Positions 1 to 8,266 of a DNA stretch of 64,000 nt are shown here, one piece after another (positions within the stretch are counted from its first letter, which is position 1; each line of letters begins with the position of its first letter). The translations under genes and the position numbers were made by a program. The stretch is from Actinomyces gaoshouyii (GTDB lineage Bacteria > Actinomycetota > Actinomycetes > Actinomycetales > Actinomycetaceae), in assembly GCF_002072175.1 (NCBI RefSeq), contig NZ_MVIV01000008.1:1-64000 (forward strand), in the 5' to 3' direction. The notes under the pieces are model-generated. The model saw only the letters and a list, made by a program, of their open reading frames with translations. It had not been told where the DNA came from and ran no database searches.

Positions 1-43
1 AGCATGCGCCCATCCTCCCCTCTATCCTCCCCTCCCCTTTCAT

Positions 44-113
44 CGAGACCGGTCGAAAATAGGAGCGAGACCGGTCCGCGGACCGGTCTCGCTCCTATTT
101 TCGACCGGTCTCG
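44..113. repeat. 70-bp perfect palindrome, ACCGGTCTCG repeat family
   Basis: Two 35-bp arms are perfectly complementary around a central CCGCGG. Each arm carries two ACCGGTCTCG half-sites separated by a T-rich linker. It lies just past the stop codon of the minus-strand oxidoreductase, so the transcript could form a terminator-like cruciform. Four related direct-orientation copies occur elsewhere in the window. Confidence 0.85.
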
Positions 114-122
114 CTCATGGGA

Positions 123-1130
123 TCAGGGGCGCCAGGCGGAGGCGAGGAGCTCGTAGGAGCGGCGGCGGGCAGCGGCGTCGTAGATGTACGACAGGACGAG
201 GACCTCCTCCAGGCCCCAGCGCTCCTCGAGTTCGTGCAGGCCGGTGACCACGGTCTCGGGCGCCCCCACGAAGGACAGGCGCATCGCCTCCTCAACAGCG
301 CGCTCCCTCCCGGCCGCCAGCGCCCGCCAGTCCTCCGCATCCTCCAGCGGCGGCTCCAACGGGCCCGGGGCGCCGGAGACGAGCCGCGCTGAGGAGGCCA
401 TCGCGGTGGAGAAGAGGCGGCGCGCCTCATCTTCGCTGGGCGCGACGGCCGCGTTCACCGCCGCGGCCACGCGCGGGGCCTCGGTGGTGGCCGTCGGTGC
501 GGAGGCGTCGAACACCGACCGGTAGGTGGCCACGGCCGCCTCGGCCTGCGAGGGGGCGAAATGCGAAGCGACGACGAAGGGCAGACCCAGCGCGCCGGCG
601 ACCCTCGCCCCGTTGACCGAGGAGCCGAGCACCCAGACGGGCGGGCGGGTCCCCTCCCCCGGGACCGCCCGGACCCGGCTCCCGGGACCCTCCGGCTCGC
701 CGTGACCCAGGTAGCCCAGGATGTCGGTGATGCTCGATGTGAAGGCGGCGGGGTCCGCCGGGCCCCGCCGCAGCGCCTCCGCCGTCATCGTGTCCGTGCC
801 GGGCGCGCGCCCCAGCCCGATCCCGACCCGCCCGGGGTAGATCGTGGCAAGGGTCCCGAACTGCTCGGCGACGACCAGGGGCGAGTGATTGGGGAGCATC
901 GAGCAGCTGGCCACACCGATCCGCTCCGTCGCGGCGAGCACCTGGCCCAGCAGGATCGGCGTGGCCGAGGACAGGTAGAGGGGCGAGGCGTGGTACTCGG
1001 TGACCCAGTATCGGGCGTAGCCGGCCCTGTCAGCCACGCGCGCCAACTCGCGCATCTCGATCAGGGCGGAGCCCCGGCCGCGCCCGACGACGGAGGGGAC
1101 GGGGTCGAGGACGGACAGGTCGGCGCTCAT
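123..1130 (-). CDS. LLM-class flavin-dependent oxidoreductase (MsnO8-like)
   Basis: A 335-residue luciferase-like monooxygenase, expected to be an (alpha/beta)8-barrel using reduced flavin supplied by a separate reductase; the substrate cannot be read from sequence. The family block MLPNHSPLVVAEQFGTL at about 78-94, followed by YPGRVGIGLGRAPGTD at about 98-113, is typical of the bacterial MsnO8 subgroup. Length is normal. The ATG at 1130 was chosen because a TATCGT -10 box sits 6 nt upstream and no ribosome binding site is visible, pointing to a leaderless mRNA. Transcribed alone, convergent with nothing in view. Confidence 0.9.
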   Translation of the reverse strand: MSADLSVLDPVPSVVGRGRGSALIEMRELARVADRAGYARYWVTEYHASPLYLSSATPILLGQVLAATERIGVASCSMLPNHSPLVVAEQFGTLATIYPGRVGIGLGRAPGTDTMTAEALRRGPADPAAFTSSITDILGYLGHGEPEGPGSRVRAVPGEGTRPPVWVLGSSVNGARVAGALGLPFVVASHFAPSQAEAAVATYRSVFDASAPTATTEAPRVAAAVNAAVAPSEDEARRLFSTAMASSARLVSGAPGPLEPPLEDAEDWRALAAGRERAVEEAMRLSFVGAPETVVTGLHELEERWGLEEVLVLSYIYDAAARRRSYELLASAWRP

Positions 1131-1136
1131 GGCGGA

Positions 1137-1142
1137 ACGATA
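1137..1142 (-). promoter_or_regulatory. -10 box TATCGT, leaderless promoter of LLM oxidoreductase
   Basis: The hexamer ends 6 nt before the ATG at 1130, so transcription should begin at or next to the start codon. Confidence 0.6.
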
Positions 1143-1227
1143 TGGCCCCGGCCGGGAGAATACGTGGGCCAGAAGGCACAGCGCGTCACCTCGCGCAATC
1201 CTCCCAAGCCCGGCGGCATGCCGGACA

Positions 1228-1266
1228 CGCGACCGGCCCGGGCGTCGATCACCCGGGCCGGTCGCG
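1228..1266 (-). terminator. Hairpin terminator after bioY
   Basis: A perfect 15-bp stem (arm CGCGACCGGCCCGGG) with a 9-nt loop lies 15 nt past the bioY stop. There is no U-tract, as is common in actinobacteria. Confidence 0.7.
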
Positions 1267-1281
1267 GAGTCGGCTCCGCGC

Positions 1282-1851
1282 TCAGCGGCGCTTGGCGGTC
1301 ACCACCGTCATGAAAGCGGCCTTGAGGACATCGCCGACGAGGAAGGGCGTCAGCCCCAGGGCGACGGCTTTACCCCAGCCCACCCCAAGGGCGATCTTGA
1401 GCCAGATGGCCCCGGGGACGAACACGGAGCTCGAGGCGATGAGCATGAGGGCGAAACGGGTGGGAAGGCCGGCGTCCGAGCGGGCGACGCGGCCGGCGAG
1501 CCCAGCGGCCAGGGCGTAACCGAGGACATAGCCGAAGGAAGCGGTAACCCCGCTGCTCCAGCCGGCGAGGACGGGCGCGCCGACGGCGGCCAACGCGGCC
1601 AGCAGGAGGGAGGAGGCGATGCCGCGCCGGCTGCCGAGTACCGCGCCGACGCCGAGGGCGGCGAGGGAGCCCAGGGTCACCGGGACCGGGGTGAAGGGCA
1701 GCGGGAGCGAGATCTGGCCGATAAGGGCGATGGCCGTGGTGCCGACGCCGATGAGGGCGGTCTCGCGCGCGGCAAGGGCCAAGCGGGATGAGGGGGCAGC
1801 AGCGGTCGCGACAGCAGCCGCACCGGTCGCTGGCGAGGTCTTCTTGATCAT
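1282..1851 (-). CDS. bioY: Biotin transporter substrate-binding component BioY
   Basis: A 189-residue integral membrane S-component of an ECF-type transporter that captures biotin. About six hydrophobic segments are visible. The segment GQISLPLPFTPVPVTLGSL (about 44-62) and LGYALAAGLAGRVAR are BioY hallmarks. No bioM or bioN energy-coupling genes are adjacent, so the protein either works alone or borrows a shared ECF module. Start ATG at 1851 with TACCGT 6 nt upstream. An inverted repeat at 1884-1892/1944-1952 lies near the expected -35 region and could be an operator. Confidence 0.93.
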   Translation of the reverse strand: MIKKTSPATGAAAVATAAAPSSRLALAARETALIGVGTTAIALIGQISLPLPFTPVPVTLGSLAALGVGAVLGSRRGIASSLLLAALAAVGAPVLAGWSSGVTASFGYVLGYALAAGLAGRVARSDAGLPTRFALMLIASSSVFVPGAIWLKIALGVGWGKAVALGLTPFLVGDVLKAAFMTVVTAKRR

Positions 1852-1857
1852 GGGCCC

Positions 1858-1863
1858 ACGGTA
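1858..1863 (-). promoter_or_regulatory. -10 box TACCGT, leaderless promoter of bioY
   Basis: The hexamer ends 6 nt before the ATG at 1851. The GATACCCCG/CGGGGTATC inverted repeat (1884-1952) begins about 20 nt further upstream. Confidence 0.6.
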
Positions 1864-2025
1864 TGCGGGTGCTCTCCGAGCGGGATACCCCGGACCCGCG
1901 CAGCCTCACCCCACCCCGCCTTGTGCGATTCCCACAAGAGGAGCGGGGTATCAGGAGACGAGCGCGCGACCACGGCCTTCGACCTCGATCCTCGCGGAGA
2001 GGAAGATGAACCGGGGCCTACGGGA

Positions 2026-3801
2026 TCACCCGCGGGTCTCCTCACCGTACAGCGGGATGGAGGCACCCGGCACGGCGTTGATGAGCTCGCGCGTGTAGTC
2101 CCGCTGCGGGTGGGCGAACAGGTCGTCGGAGGGCCCGGCCTCGACGAGACGCCCGTGCTCCATGACGACGACGTCGTCGGCGATCTGGCGCACGACGGCC
2201 AGGTCATGGGTGATGAACAGGTAGGTCAGGCCCAGCTCGGACTGCAGGTCGGTCAGCAGGCGCAGGACCTGCGCCTGGACGAGGACGTCAAGGGCGGAGA
2301 CGGCCTCGTCGAGCACGATGATCTCCGGCTTGAGGGCCAGGGCCCGAGCGATGGCGACGCGCTGGCGCTGACCGCCGGAGAGCTCGTTGGGGTAGCGGCG
2401 CATGACTGAGCGCGGCAGGGAGACGAGGTCGAGAAGCTCGGCCACCCGCGCCTCGCGCTCCTTGCGGGTGCCCACGCGGTGGACCCGCAGGGGCTCCTCG
2501 ACGACCCGGAAGATCGAGAACATGGGATCGAGGGAGCCGTAGGGGTTCTGGAAGACCGGCTGCATGATGCGGCGCAGCGCGAACAGCTCCTTGGCCCCCA
2601 GCGTTGACAGGTCGACCCCGTTGTGGAAGACCTTGCCGGAGGTGGGGTCGAGGAGGTTGAGGATGATGTTGGCGACTGTGGACTTGCCCGAGCCGGACTC
2701 ACCCACGAGGGCCGTGGTGGTGGCGCGGCGCACGCCGAAGGTGACGTCGTCAACGGCCGTGAGGGTCTTGGCCTCGCCCTTGGCGCCGCGCACGTCGAAG
2801 ACCTTGGTCAGGTGCTCGACGCGCAGGACCTCGTCGACGTCGGCGGCGATCTCGTGCACGCCGAGCTCGTCCTCACTGACCTGGATACCGGCGGCGTGCG
2901 CCGTCTGGATGCGGCGCGAGGCGAGCGAGGGCGCGGCCTTGACCAGGCGCTGGGTGTAGGGGTGGCGCGGGTCCTGGAGGACCTCGATGGAGGGGCCGGA
3001 CTCGACGACGCGCCCGCGGTGCATGACGACGATGTGCTCGGCGCGCTCGGCGGCCAGGCCCAGGTCGTGGGTGATGAACAGCATCGCGGTGCCGAGCGTG
3101 TGGATCTGCTCGCCCAGGTGGTCGAGGATGCGGCGCTGGACGGTGACGTCGAGGGCGCTGGTGGGCTCGTCGGCGATGAGCAGCTTGGGCCGGGCGGCCA
3201 GCCCGATGGCGATGAGGGCGCGCTGGCGCATCCCCCCGGAGAACTCGTGCGGGTACTGGCGGGCACGGCGGGCGGCGTCGGGCAGCCCGGCATCCTCCAG
3301 CAGGAGGGCGACCTGCTCATCGACGTCGATGCGTCCTCCCGTCGGCCTGCCCTCGCCCTTCTCCGCAGCCGCGAGGGCGTCGAGCCGGGCGTCGGCGACC
3401 CCGGCCAGGCCGTTGGCCCTCAGGGCCTCCTTGACCTGGAAGCCGATGGACCACACGGGGTTGAGGTTGCTCATCGGGTCCTGGGGGACCAGGCCGATGT
3501 CGCTGCCGCGCAGGGCCTGGTAGACGCGTGCGTCGGCCCGGGTGATGTCCTGACCGTCGAAGACGATGCTGCCACCGGTCACACGCCCGGTTCCGGGCAG
3601 CAGGCCGATGACGGCGGAGGCGAGGGTGGACTTGCCAGAGCCGGACTCGCCGACGACGGCGAGTGACTGTCCCGGGTAGAGGGTGAGGCTCGCCTTGCGC
3701 ACGGCGGGCACGAGCCCGGTGGAGGAGCGGAAGGCGACCTCGAGGTCGCGGACCTCGAGCAGGGGCGCGGCGTCAGCGGCGAGGATATTCTCGGTGTTCA
3801 C
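2026..3801 (-). CDS. Peptide ABC transporter, fused double ATPase (DppD-DppF type)
   Basis: A 591-residue cytoplasmic protein with two complete ABC nucleotide-binding domains, powering import of peptides by the permeases encoded upstream. Domain 1 has Walker A GESGSGKST at 51-59 and signature FSGGMRQR. Domain 2 (from about residue 330) repeats GESGSGKST and carries LSGGQRQR. Each has the oligopeptide-type C-terminal extension. The two ATPases are usually separate proteins, so this is a natural fusion seen in several actinobacteria. Its ATG overlaps the permease stop by 4 bp (ATGA), showing translational coupling as the last gene of the operon. Confidence 0.95.
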   Translation of the reverse strand: MNTENILAADAAPLLEVRDLEVAFRSSTGLVPAVRKASLTLYPGQSLAVVGESGSGKSTLASAVIGLLPGTGRVTGGSIVFDGQDITRADARVYQALRGSDIGLVPQDPMSNLNPVWSIGFQVKEALRANGLAGVADARLDALAAAEKGEGRPTGGRIDVDEQVALLLEDAGLPDAARRARQYPHEFSGGMRQRALIAIGLAARPKLLIADEPTSALDVTVQRRILDHLGEQIHTLGTAMLFITHDLGLAAERAEHIVVMHRGRVVESGPSIEVLQDPRHPYTQRLVKAAPSLASRRIQTAHAAGIQVSEDELGVHEIAADVDEVLRVEHLTKVFDVRGAKGEAKTLTAVDDVTFGVRRATTTALVGESGSGKSTVANIILNLLDPTSGKVFHNGVDLSTLGAKELFALRRIMQPVFQNPYGSLDPMFSIFRVVEEPLRVHRVGTRKEREARVAELLDLVSLPRSVMRRYPNELSGGQRQRVAIARALALKPEIIVLDEAVSALDVLVQAQVLRLLTDLQSELGLTYLFITHDLAVVRQIADDVVVMEHGRLVEAGPSDDLFAHPQRDYTRELINAVPGASIPLYGEETRG

Positions 3802-4754
3802 TTGCGGGCCTTCGGGTCGAGGGCGTCGCGCACGGCGTCGCCCATCATGATGAATCCGAGGACGGTCAGGGCCAGGGCCCCGGCCGGGTAGAGAAGGACG
3901 GAGGCATGGTCGCGCAGGGCGGCCTGCGCGGTGGCGATGTCCGCTCCCCAGGAGACCACCTTCGGCGGCAGGCCGACGCCGAGGAACGACAGTGTCGCCT
4001 CGGAGACGATGAAGGAGCCGAGCTGGACGGTCGCGGTGACGATGATCGGTGCGGCGGCGTTGGGCAGCACGTGTCGCACGAGGATCGCCAGGCGGCCGGA
4101 GCCGAGCGAGCGGGCGGCGGTGATGAAATCCTCGTTCTTGACGCCCAGGACGGCGCCGCGGGTAATGCGGGCGATCTGCGGCCAGCCGAAGATCGCCAGC
4201 ACCATGACGACGGTGACGATGGAGGAGCGTCCCTTGAACATCTGCATGACGACGATCGCAGCGAGCACGAAGGGCACCGCGAAGAAGATGTCGGTGAAGC
4301 GGGCGAGCAGGGCGTCGATCCAGCCGCCGAAGAAGCCGGCGAGCGAGCCGACGACGGCGCCGATGACGACGACGATGAGCGTCGTGAGCACACCGACGGT
4401 GACCGAGGCGCGCGCGCCGTGCACGGTGCGCGCGAAGATGTCGCAGCCCTGGCGGTCGAAACCGAAGGGGTGACCGCTGCTAGCGGGGCCGTAGGAGTTC
4501 TTGAGCTCGCAGAAGGCCGGATCGGCACCGGTGAACAGCCCCGGGGCGACGGCCAGGGTGAGCGCGCCGAGGATGAGGACGGCGGAGACCCAGAAGATCG
4601 GACGGCGGCGCAGCTGCCTCCAGGCCTCCACCCACACGGAGGAGGGCGCGCAGTCGTCGGGAACGGCGTCGACGGCGCCCAGGCCCTGCTCGTCGACCTC
4701 GGCGACGTAGCGCTCCTGGCCGGGGCGGGCGGCGGTGCGGGGGGTGTCAGGCAT
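3798..4754 (-). CDS. Peptide ABC transporter permease (DppC/OppC type)
   Basis: A 318-residue inner-membrane permease. A cytoplasmic N-terminus of about 55 residues precedes the first membrane span (FWVSAVLILGALTLAVAPGL). The EAA-like loop ITRGAVLGVKNEDFITAARSLG contacts the ATPase. DppC-type proteins carry the PFGFDRQGCDIFARTVHGARASV block, seen here as HPFGFDRQGCDIFARTVHGA. An upstream in-frame extension is out-of-frame dppB and was rejected. The ATG at 4754 lies inside the end of the preceding permease gene (8-bp overlap). Confidence 0.94.
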   Translation of the reverse strand: MPDTPRTAARPGQERYVAEVDEQGLGAVDAVPDDCAPSSVWVEAWRQLRRRPIFWVSAVLILGALTLAVAPGLFTGADPAFCELKNSYGPASSGHPFGFDRQGCDIFARTVHGARASVTVGVLTTLIVVVIGAVVGSLAGFFGGWIDALLARFTDIFFAVPFVLAAIVVMQMFKGRSSIVTVVMVLAIFGWPQIARITRGAVLGVKNEDFITAARSLGSGRLAILVRHVLPNAAAPIIVTATVQLGSFIVSEATLSFLGVGLPPKVVSWGADIATAQAALRDHASVLLYPAGALALTVLGFIMMGDAVRDALDPKARK

Positions 4755-5676
4755 AGCGGATCCTCGGGTCGAGAGCGGCGTAGAGCAGGTCCACGACGAG
4801 GTTGGAGATAATGAAGACGAGGATGAGGACCGTGGTGAAGGACACAACGGTGGGGCCCTCGCCCTGGAGGATGGCCTTGTAGAGCGTGCCTCCGACGCCG
4901 TTGATGTTGAAGATGCCCTCGGTGACGATCGCTCCGCCCATGAGCGCGCCGAGGTCGGCTCCCAGGAAGGTGACGACGGGGACCAGGGAGTTGCGCAGGA
5001 CGTGGACGACCATGACGCGCGCACCGGACAGGCCCTTGGCGCGGGCGGTGCGCACGTAGTCGGCGGAGAGGTTCTCGGCGACCTGTGTGCGCGTCAGGCG
5101 CAGCACGTAGGCGAAGGAGACGGCTCCGAGCACGAGCGCCGGCATGAGCAGTTCCTTGAACCCGGGGGCCTCGCCCGCGGTGACCGGCAGCCACCCCAGG
5201 CGCACGCCGATGAAGAACTGCAGGAGGAAGCCGATGACGAAGGTGGGCACGGCGATGACGACGAGGGAGAGCACGAGGGCGGTGGCATCGAACCAGCGGC
5301 CCTTGCGCACGCCGGCGATGAAGCCGACGACGATACCGGCGACCGCCTCGAGGAACAGGGCCATGAGGGACAAGCGGATCGTCACGGGGTAGGCGCCGGC
5401 GAGGACGTCGGCGATGGGGCGCGAGCCTCGCAGGGTGGTGCCCAGGTCGAAAGTGAACACGCCCTTGAGGAAGAGCAGGTACTGCACGAGGAAGGGCTTG
5501 TCCAGGTTGTAGGCGGCCCGGATCTGCTCCTGGACGGCAGGGCTGAGCGCACGCTCACCGCCGAGAGCGGCGACGGGGTCGCCGGGCAGGGCGAAGACCA
5601 TCGCGTAGATGAGGAGGGTGGCCCCGAAGAAGACGGGGATCATCTGCAGCAGCCTGCGTCCGGCGTAGCGGACCAT
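4747..5676 (-). CDS. Peptide ABC transporter permease (DppB/OppB type)
   Basis: A 309-residue inner-membrane permease with the standard start MVRYAGRRLLQMIPVFFGAT, a large external loop, and the coupling motif YVRTARAKGLSGARVMVVH. It pairs with the DppC-type partner to form the channel. The ATG at 5676 has a strong AAGGAGG ribosome binding site; longer in-frame starts run into the intercistronic hairpin and were rejected. It lies 128 nt downstream of the binding-protein gene. Confidence 0.94.
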   Translation of the reverse strand: MVRYAGRRLLQMIPVFFGATLLIYAMVFALPGDPVAALGGERALSPAVQEQIRAAYNLDKPFLVQYLLFLKGVFTFDLGTTLRGSRPIADVLAGAYPVTIRLSLMALFLEAVAGIVVGFIAGVRKGRWFDATALVLSLVVIAVPTFVIGFLLQFFIGVRLGWLPVTAGEAPGFKELLMPALVLGAVSFAYVLRLTRTQVAENLSADYVRTARAKGLSGARVMVVHVLRNSLVPVVTFLGADLGALMGGAIVTEGIFNINGVGGTLYKAILQGEGPTVVSFTTVLILVFIISNLVVDLLYAALDPRIRYA

Positions 5677-5731
5677 CGGCGCCTCCTTGGGTGGATCGGG
5701 GTGTGGGGCGGGTCGGGGCGATCCCGACGTG

Positions 5732-5767
5732 CTCCGGGCCCGTACCGTGCGGGGTACGGGCCCGGAG
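5732..5767 (-). terminator. Intercistronic hairpin inside the peptide-importer operon
   Basis: A perfect 15-bp stem (CTCCGGGCCCGTACC) with a 6-nt loop follows the binding-protein gene. There is no U-tract. It probably acts as a partial terminator or mRNA stabiliser giving more binding protein than permease. Confidence 0.7.
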
Positions 5768-5804
5768 GAGAGGGAGCCGGCCTGATGGCCGCCTCCGACC
5801 GGGC

Positions 5805-7439
5805 TCAGAACTCGGAGATGGCATTGGCCTGCTCCCACAGGCGCTTGGCCTCGGCCTCGTCGAAGCTCAGGACCTCGTTGCCCTTGACGGACTCGGTCCA
5901 GCCGGCGATGACCGGCGAGGTGTAGTCCGAGGCGGGCGTGCGGGTGCCGTAGTACAGCGTGTCGCAGATCTCCTTGCGGTTGATGGCGCGCGAGATCGCG
6001 GCGCGACGCAGGCGGCCCTCCTCATCCATCTTGAAGTGCTCAGCGCTGACGTTGATGGAGAAGCCCTGAATGACGGCGCCGGGCTGGTTGACCGCGCGCG
6101 AGCCCAGCTCGCCGACGAAGGAGGACAGCGCGGAGTCGGGAATCGCATCGAGCACGTCGAGGGAATCGGCGAGCAGGTCGTTGTAGGCGGCGTCGTAGTC
6201 CGCGTAGAGGGTGAAGGTGACGCCCTCGTTGGCGATCTGCTGGCCGCCCTTGTAGTCGGTGTTCTTGGACAGGACGATCTCGGCGTCGTGGGTCCAGGAG
6301 TCGATCTTGTAGGGGCCGTTGCCGATGGGGGCCTGGCCGAAGGCCTTCATGTCCGCGAAGGCGACCTCGGGCAGCGGCGCGAAAGCGGAGTAGCCCAGGC
6401 GCTGCTTGAAGTCGGAGGCCGGCGCTTTGAGCGTGATGGTGAAGGTCAGGTCGTCGACCTTGACCAGGCCGGTGAGCTCGGAGTCCTTATCGTAGGAGAA
6501 TCCCTCGATGACGTCGTAGAAGTAGCTCGACAGGTGGGCGTTGGACAGCAGTGCGCCGTAGTTCCACGCCTTGATGAAGGAGTCGGAGGTGACGGGGGTG
6601 CCGTCGGTGAAGGTCCAACCGTCCTTGATCTTGATCGTGTAGGTCTGGTTGTCCTGGGTCTCGATGGACTCGGCGACCTCGTTGACGAGGGTGCCGTCGG
6701 TCTCGAAGCGCACGAGGTTGGCGAAGAGGAGGTCGATGACGCGCCCGCCTCCGACCTCGTTGGTGTTGGAGGGGATGAGGGGGTTCTGCGGCTCGGTGCC
6801 GTTGGCGCGCACGACGCCACCGGGAGCAGTGGTCGCGATGCGGCCGTAGGCGGGCACGGACTTCCAGTCGAAGACGACGCCGGACACCAGGCTGGAGTGG
6901 CCGCCGAAGCCGTTCTGATACCACAGCGGGATGGTCGGCAGATCCTGCAGGAGCAGGCTCTGGGCCTGCAGGAGCAGGTCGGTGGCACCGGCCTCGTCGG
7001 AGGCGACGGCCGCCTCGCTCAGGAGGCGGTCGAACTCCTGGTTGGAGTAGTCGCTGTCGTTGGAGCCGGCGCCCGTCCGGTACTGGGCGCCGAGGAAGTT
7101 GGCCATCGCCGGGTAGTCGGCCTGCCAGCCGGTGCGGAAGGCTCCAACGAGAGTGCGATCGGTGATCTGGCTGCGCAGCTCGGAGAACTGGGCGAGAGGC
7201 AGCGGCTCCATCGTGATGCCCAGCGTGTTGGACACGGAGTTGCACACGGCCTCGACCCAGGCCTTGTGAGGGCCGTCGGAGTTGTAGGCGAGGGTGAGCC
7301 GACCGCCGGAGGCAGCGCCCTGGCCGCCGGAGGAGGAGTTGCCGGAGCCGCTGGAGCCGCAAGCACTCAGGAGGACGGCCGTGACACCGGCAGCGCCGAG
7401 GCCGCCGAACATGCGGCGCGAGATTGTTGTAGTCGTCAT
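5805..7439 (-). CDS. Peptide ABC transporter substrate-binding lipoprotein
   Basis: A 544-residue extracellular solute-binding protein of family 5, delivering peptides to the importer encoded downstream. The N-terminus has a twin-arginine-like SRRMFGG motif and a lipobox (LLSAC, Cys at about 27), followed by a Gly/Ser-rich linker, so it is probably a membrane-anchored lipoprotein. Family features include NQTYTIKIKDGWTFTDGTPV in the middle. The N- and C-terminal halves appear circularly permuted relative to classical DppA: the segment KLAYNSDGPHKAW-like motif comes early and the C-terminus ends in WEQANAISEF, so exact lobe assignment is uncertain. RBS GGAGG precedes the ATG at 7439. Confidence 0.9.
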   Translation of the reverse strand: MTTTTISRRMFGGLGAAGVTAVLLSACGSSGSGNSSSGGQGAASGGRLTLAYNSDGPHKAWVEAVCNSVSNTLGITMEPLPLAQFSELRSQITDRTLVGAFRTGWQADYPAMANFLGAQYRTGAGSNDSDYSNQEFDRLLSEAAVASDEAGATDLLLQAQSLLLQDLPTIPLWYQNGFGGHSSLVSGVVFDWKSVPAYGRIATTAPGGVVRANGTEPQNPLIPSNTNEVGGGRVIDLLFANLVRFETDGTLVNEVAESIETQDNQTYTIKIKDGWTFTDGTPVTSDSFIKAWNYGALLSNAHLSSYFYDVIEGFSYDKDSELTGLVKVDDLTFTITLKAPASDFKQRLGYSAFAPLPEVAFADMKAFGQAPIGNGPYKIDSWTHDAEIVLSKNTDYKGGQQIANEGVTFTLYADYDAAYNDLLADSLDVLDAIPDSALSSFVGELGSRAVNQPGAVIQGFSINVSAEHFKMDEEGRLRRAAISRAINRKEICDTLYYGTRTPASDYTSPVIAGWTESVKGNEVLSFDEAEAKRLWEQANAISEF

Positions 7440-7501
7440 AGGGACCTCCGGTGGAGTGGGTAGAGCGCGCGGCCATGGGACCCGGGCCGACCCCGGCAGT
7501 T

Positions 7502-7533
7502 TGTACAGGTTTTGTTACGAAAAGATGTACACA
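7502..7533 (-). promoter_or_regulatory. Candidate promoter/operator of the peptide-importer operon
   Basis: An AT-rich island flanked by two TGTACA palindromes 20 nt apart sits about 65 nt upstream of the operon. On the minus strand TACAAA could serve as an extended -10 (TGTACAAA). The spaced TGTACA pair may be a regulator site. This is inference from position and composition. Confidence 0.35.
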
Positions 7534-7651
7534 GCGGGTCGCATGGGGCGGCCGGAGGATACGCCCCGGAAGGCCGTCAGGTCGCGCAGGCAGGCGGCGG
7601 CACCGACAGCCCCATCGTCGGTATGCCGCCTGACGGCGCGCGGACTGCCGG

Positions 7652-7657
7652 TACCGT
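7652..7657 (+). promoter_or_regulatory. -10 box TACCGT, leaderless promoter of NUDIX gene
   Basis: The hexamer ends 7 nt before the ATG at 7665 and supports that start over longer in-frame alternatives. A 9-bp inverted repeat (GCCGTCAGG, 7573-7581/7629-7637) lies just upstream. Confidence 0.6.
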
Positions 7658-7664
7658 GGTCGGC

Positions 7665-8228
7665 ATGGTCCCGCCCCGCTTCGCCCTCATCCCAGCCGTG
7701 TACATCCTGCTTCTGCGCGAGGCGCCCGGGGCCGGGCCGGCCTCCAAAGGCGGGCCGGCCTCCTCACCGCAGGTGCTGCTCCAGCTGCGCCGGGGCACGG
7801 GCTTCATGGACGGCTACTGGGCCAGCGGCGCCGCCGGCCATGTGGAGGCGGGCGAATCAGTCGTGGCGGCGGCCGTGCGCGAGGCCCGCGAGGAGCTCGG
7901 CATCGACGTCGGCGCGGCGGGCCTCGAGCCGCTCACCGGTATGCACCGCTCGAACGACGTGGGCGGGGCGGCGCTGGAGCAGCGCGTCGACTTCTTCTTC
8001 GCCGCGCGCTCCTGGACGGGCGAGCCACGGATCATGGAGGGCACGAGATGCGCGGGGCTGCGGTGGTTCGCACTGGCGGACCTCCCCGAGCCGGTCCCGC
8101 CGCATGAGCGGGTCGTCCTGGAGCGCCTCGCCGCGGCTCTCGACGGCGGCGCGCCCGTGCCCGCGATCCTGCCCTTCGGCTTCGACGGCGAGCGGATCGA
8201 GCGCTGCGCGGTGGCACGCCCGCGCTGA
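7665..8228 (+). CDS. NUDIX hydrolase
   Basis: A 187-residue cytoplasmic hydrolase of nucleoside diphosphates linked to another moiety. The Nudix box is clear: GHVEAGESVVAAAVREAREELGI, with the catalytic REAREEL core near residues 69-75. Substrate cannot be told; related small proteins act on (d)NTPs. An open frame extends 51 codons upstream, but the segment is low-complexity and the ATG at 7665 has a leaderless promoter. Monocistronic, divergent from the peptide importer and convergent with the patatin gene. Confidence 0.88.
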   Translation: MVPPRFALIPAVYILLLREAPGAGPASKGGPASSPQVLLQLRRGTGFMDGYWASGAAGHVEAGESVVAAAVREAREELGIDVGAAGLEPLTGMHRSNDVGGAALEQRVDFFFAARSWTGEPRIMEGTRCAGLRWFALADLPEPVPPHERVVLERLAAALDGGAPVPAILPFGFDGERIERCAVARPR

Positions 8229-8234
8229 GACGCG

Positions 8235-8266
8235 GCCGCGCGAGGACGCGCCCCCGCGGGCGCGGC
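8235..8266. terminator. Probable bidirectional hairpin between convergent genes
   Basis: GCCGCGC pairs with GCGCGGC around an inner GC-rich stem, between the NUDIX and patatin stop codons. Confidence 0.4.

Noticed and set aside
44-113. Palindrome as an origin or partition site
   Set aside because: A single locus with no dnaA, parA or parB nearby; relatives elsewhere in the window fit a dispersed repeat better.
5691-7463. A 590-codon plus-strand frame
   Set aside because: Antisense to the peptide-binding lipoprotein gene; composition is that of a shadow.
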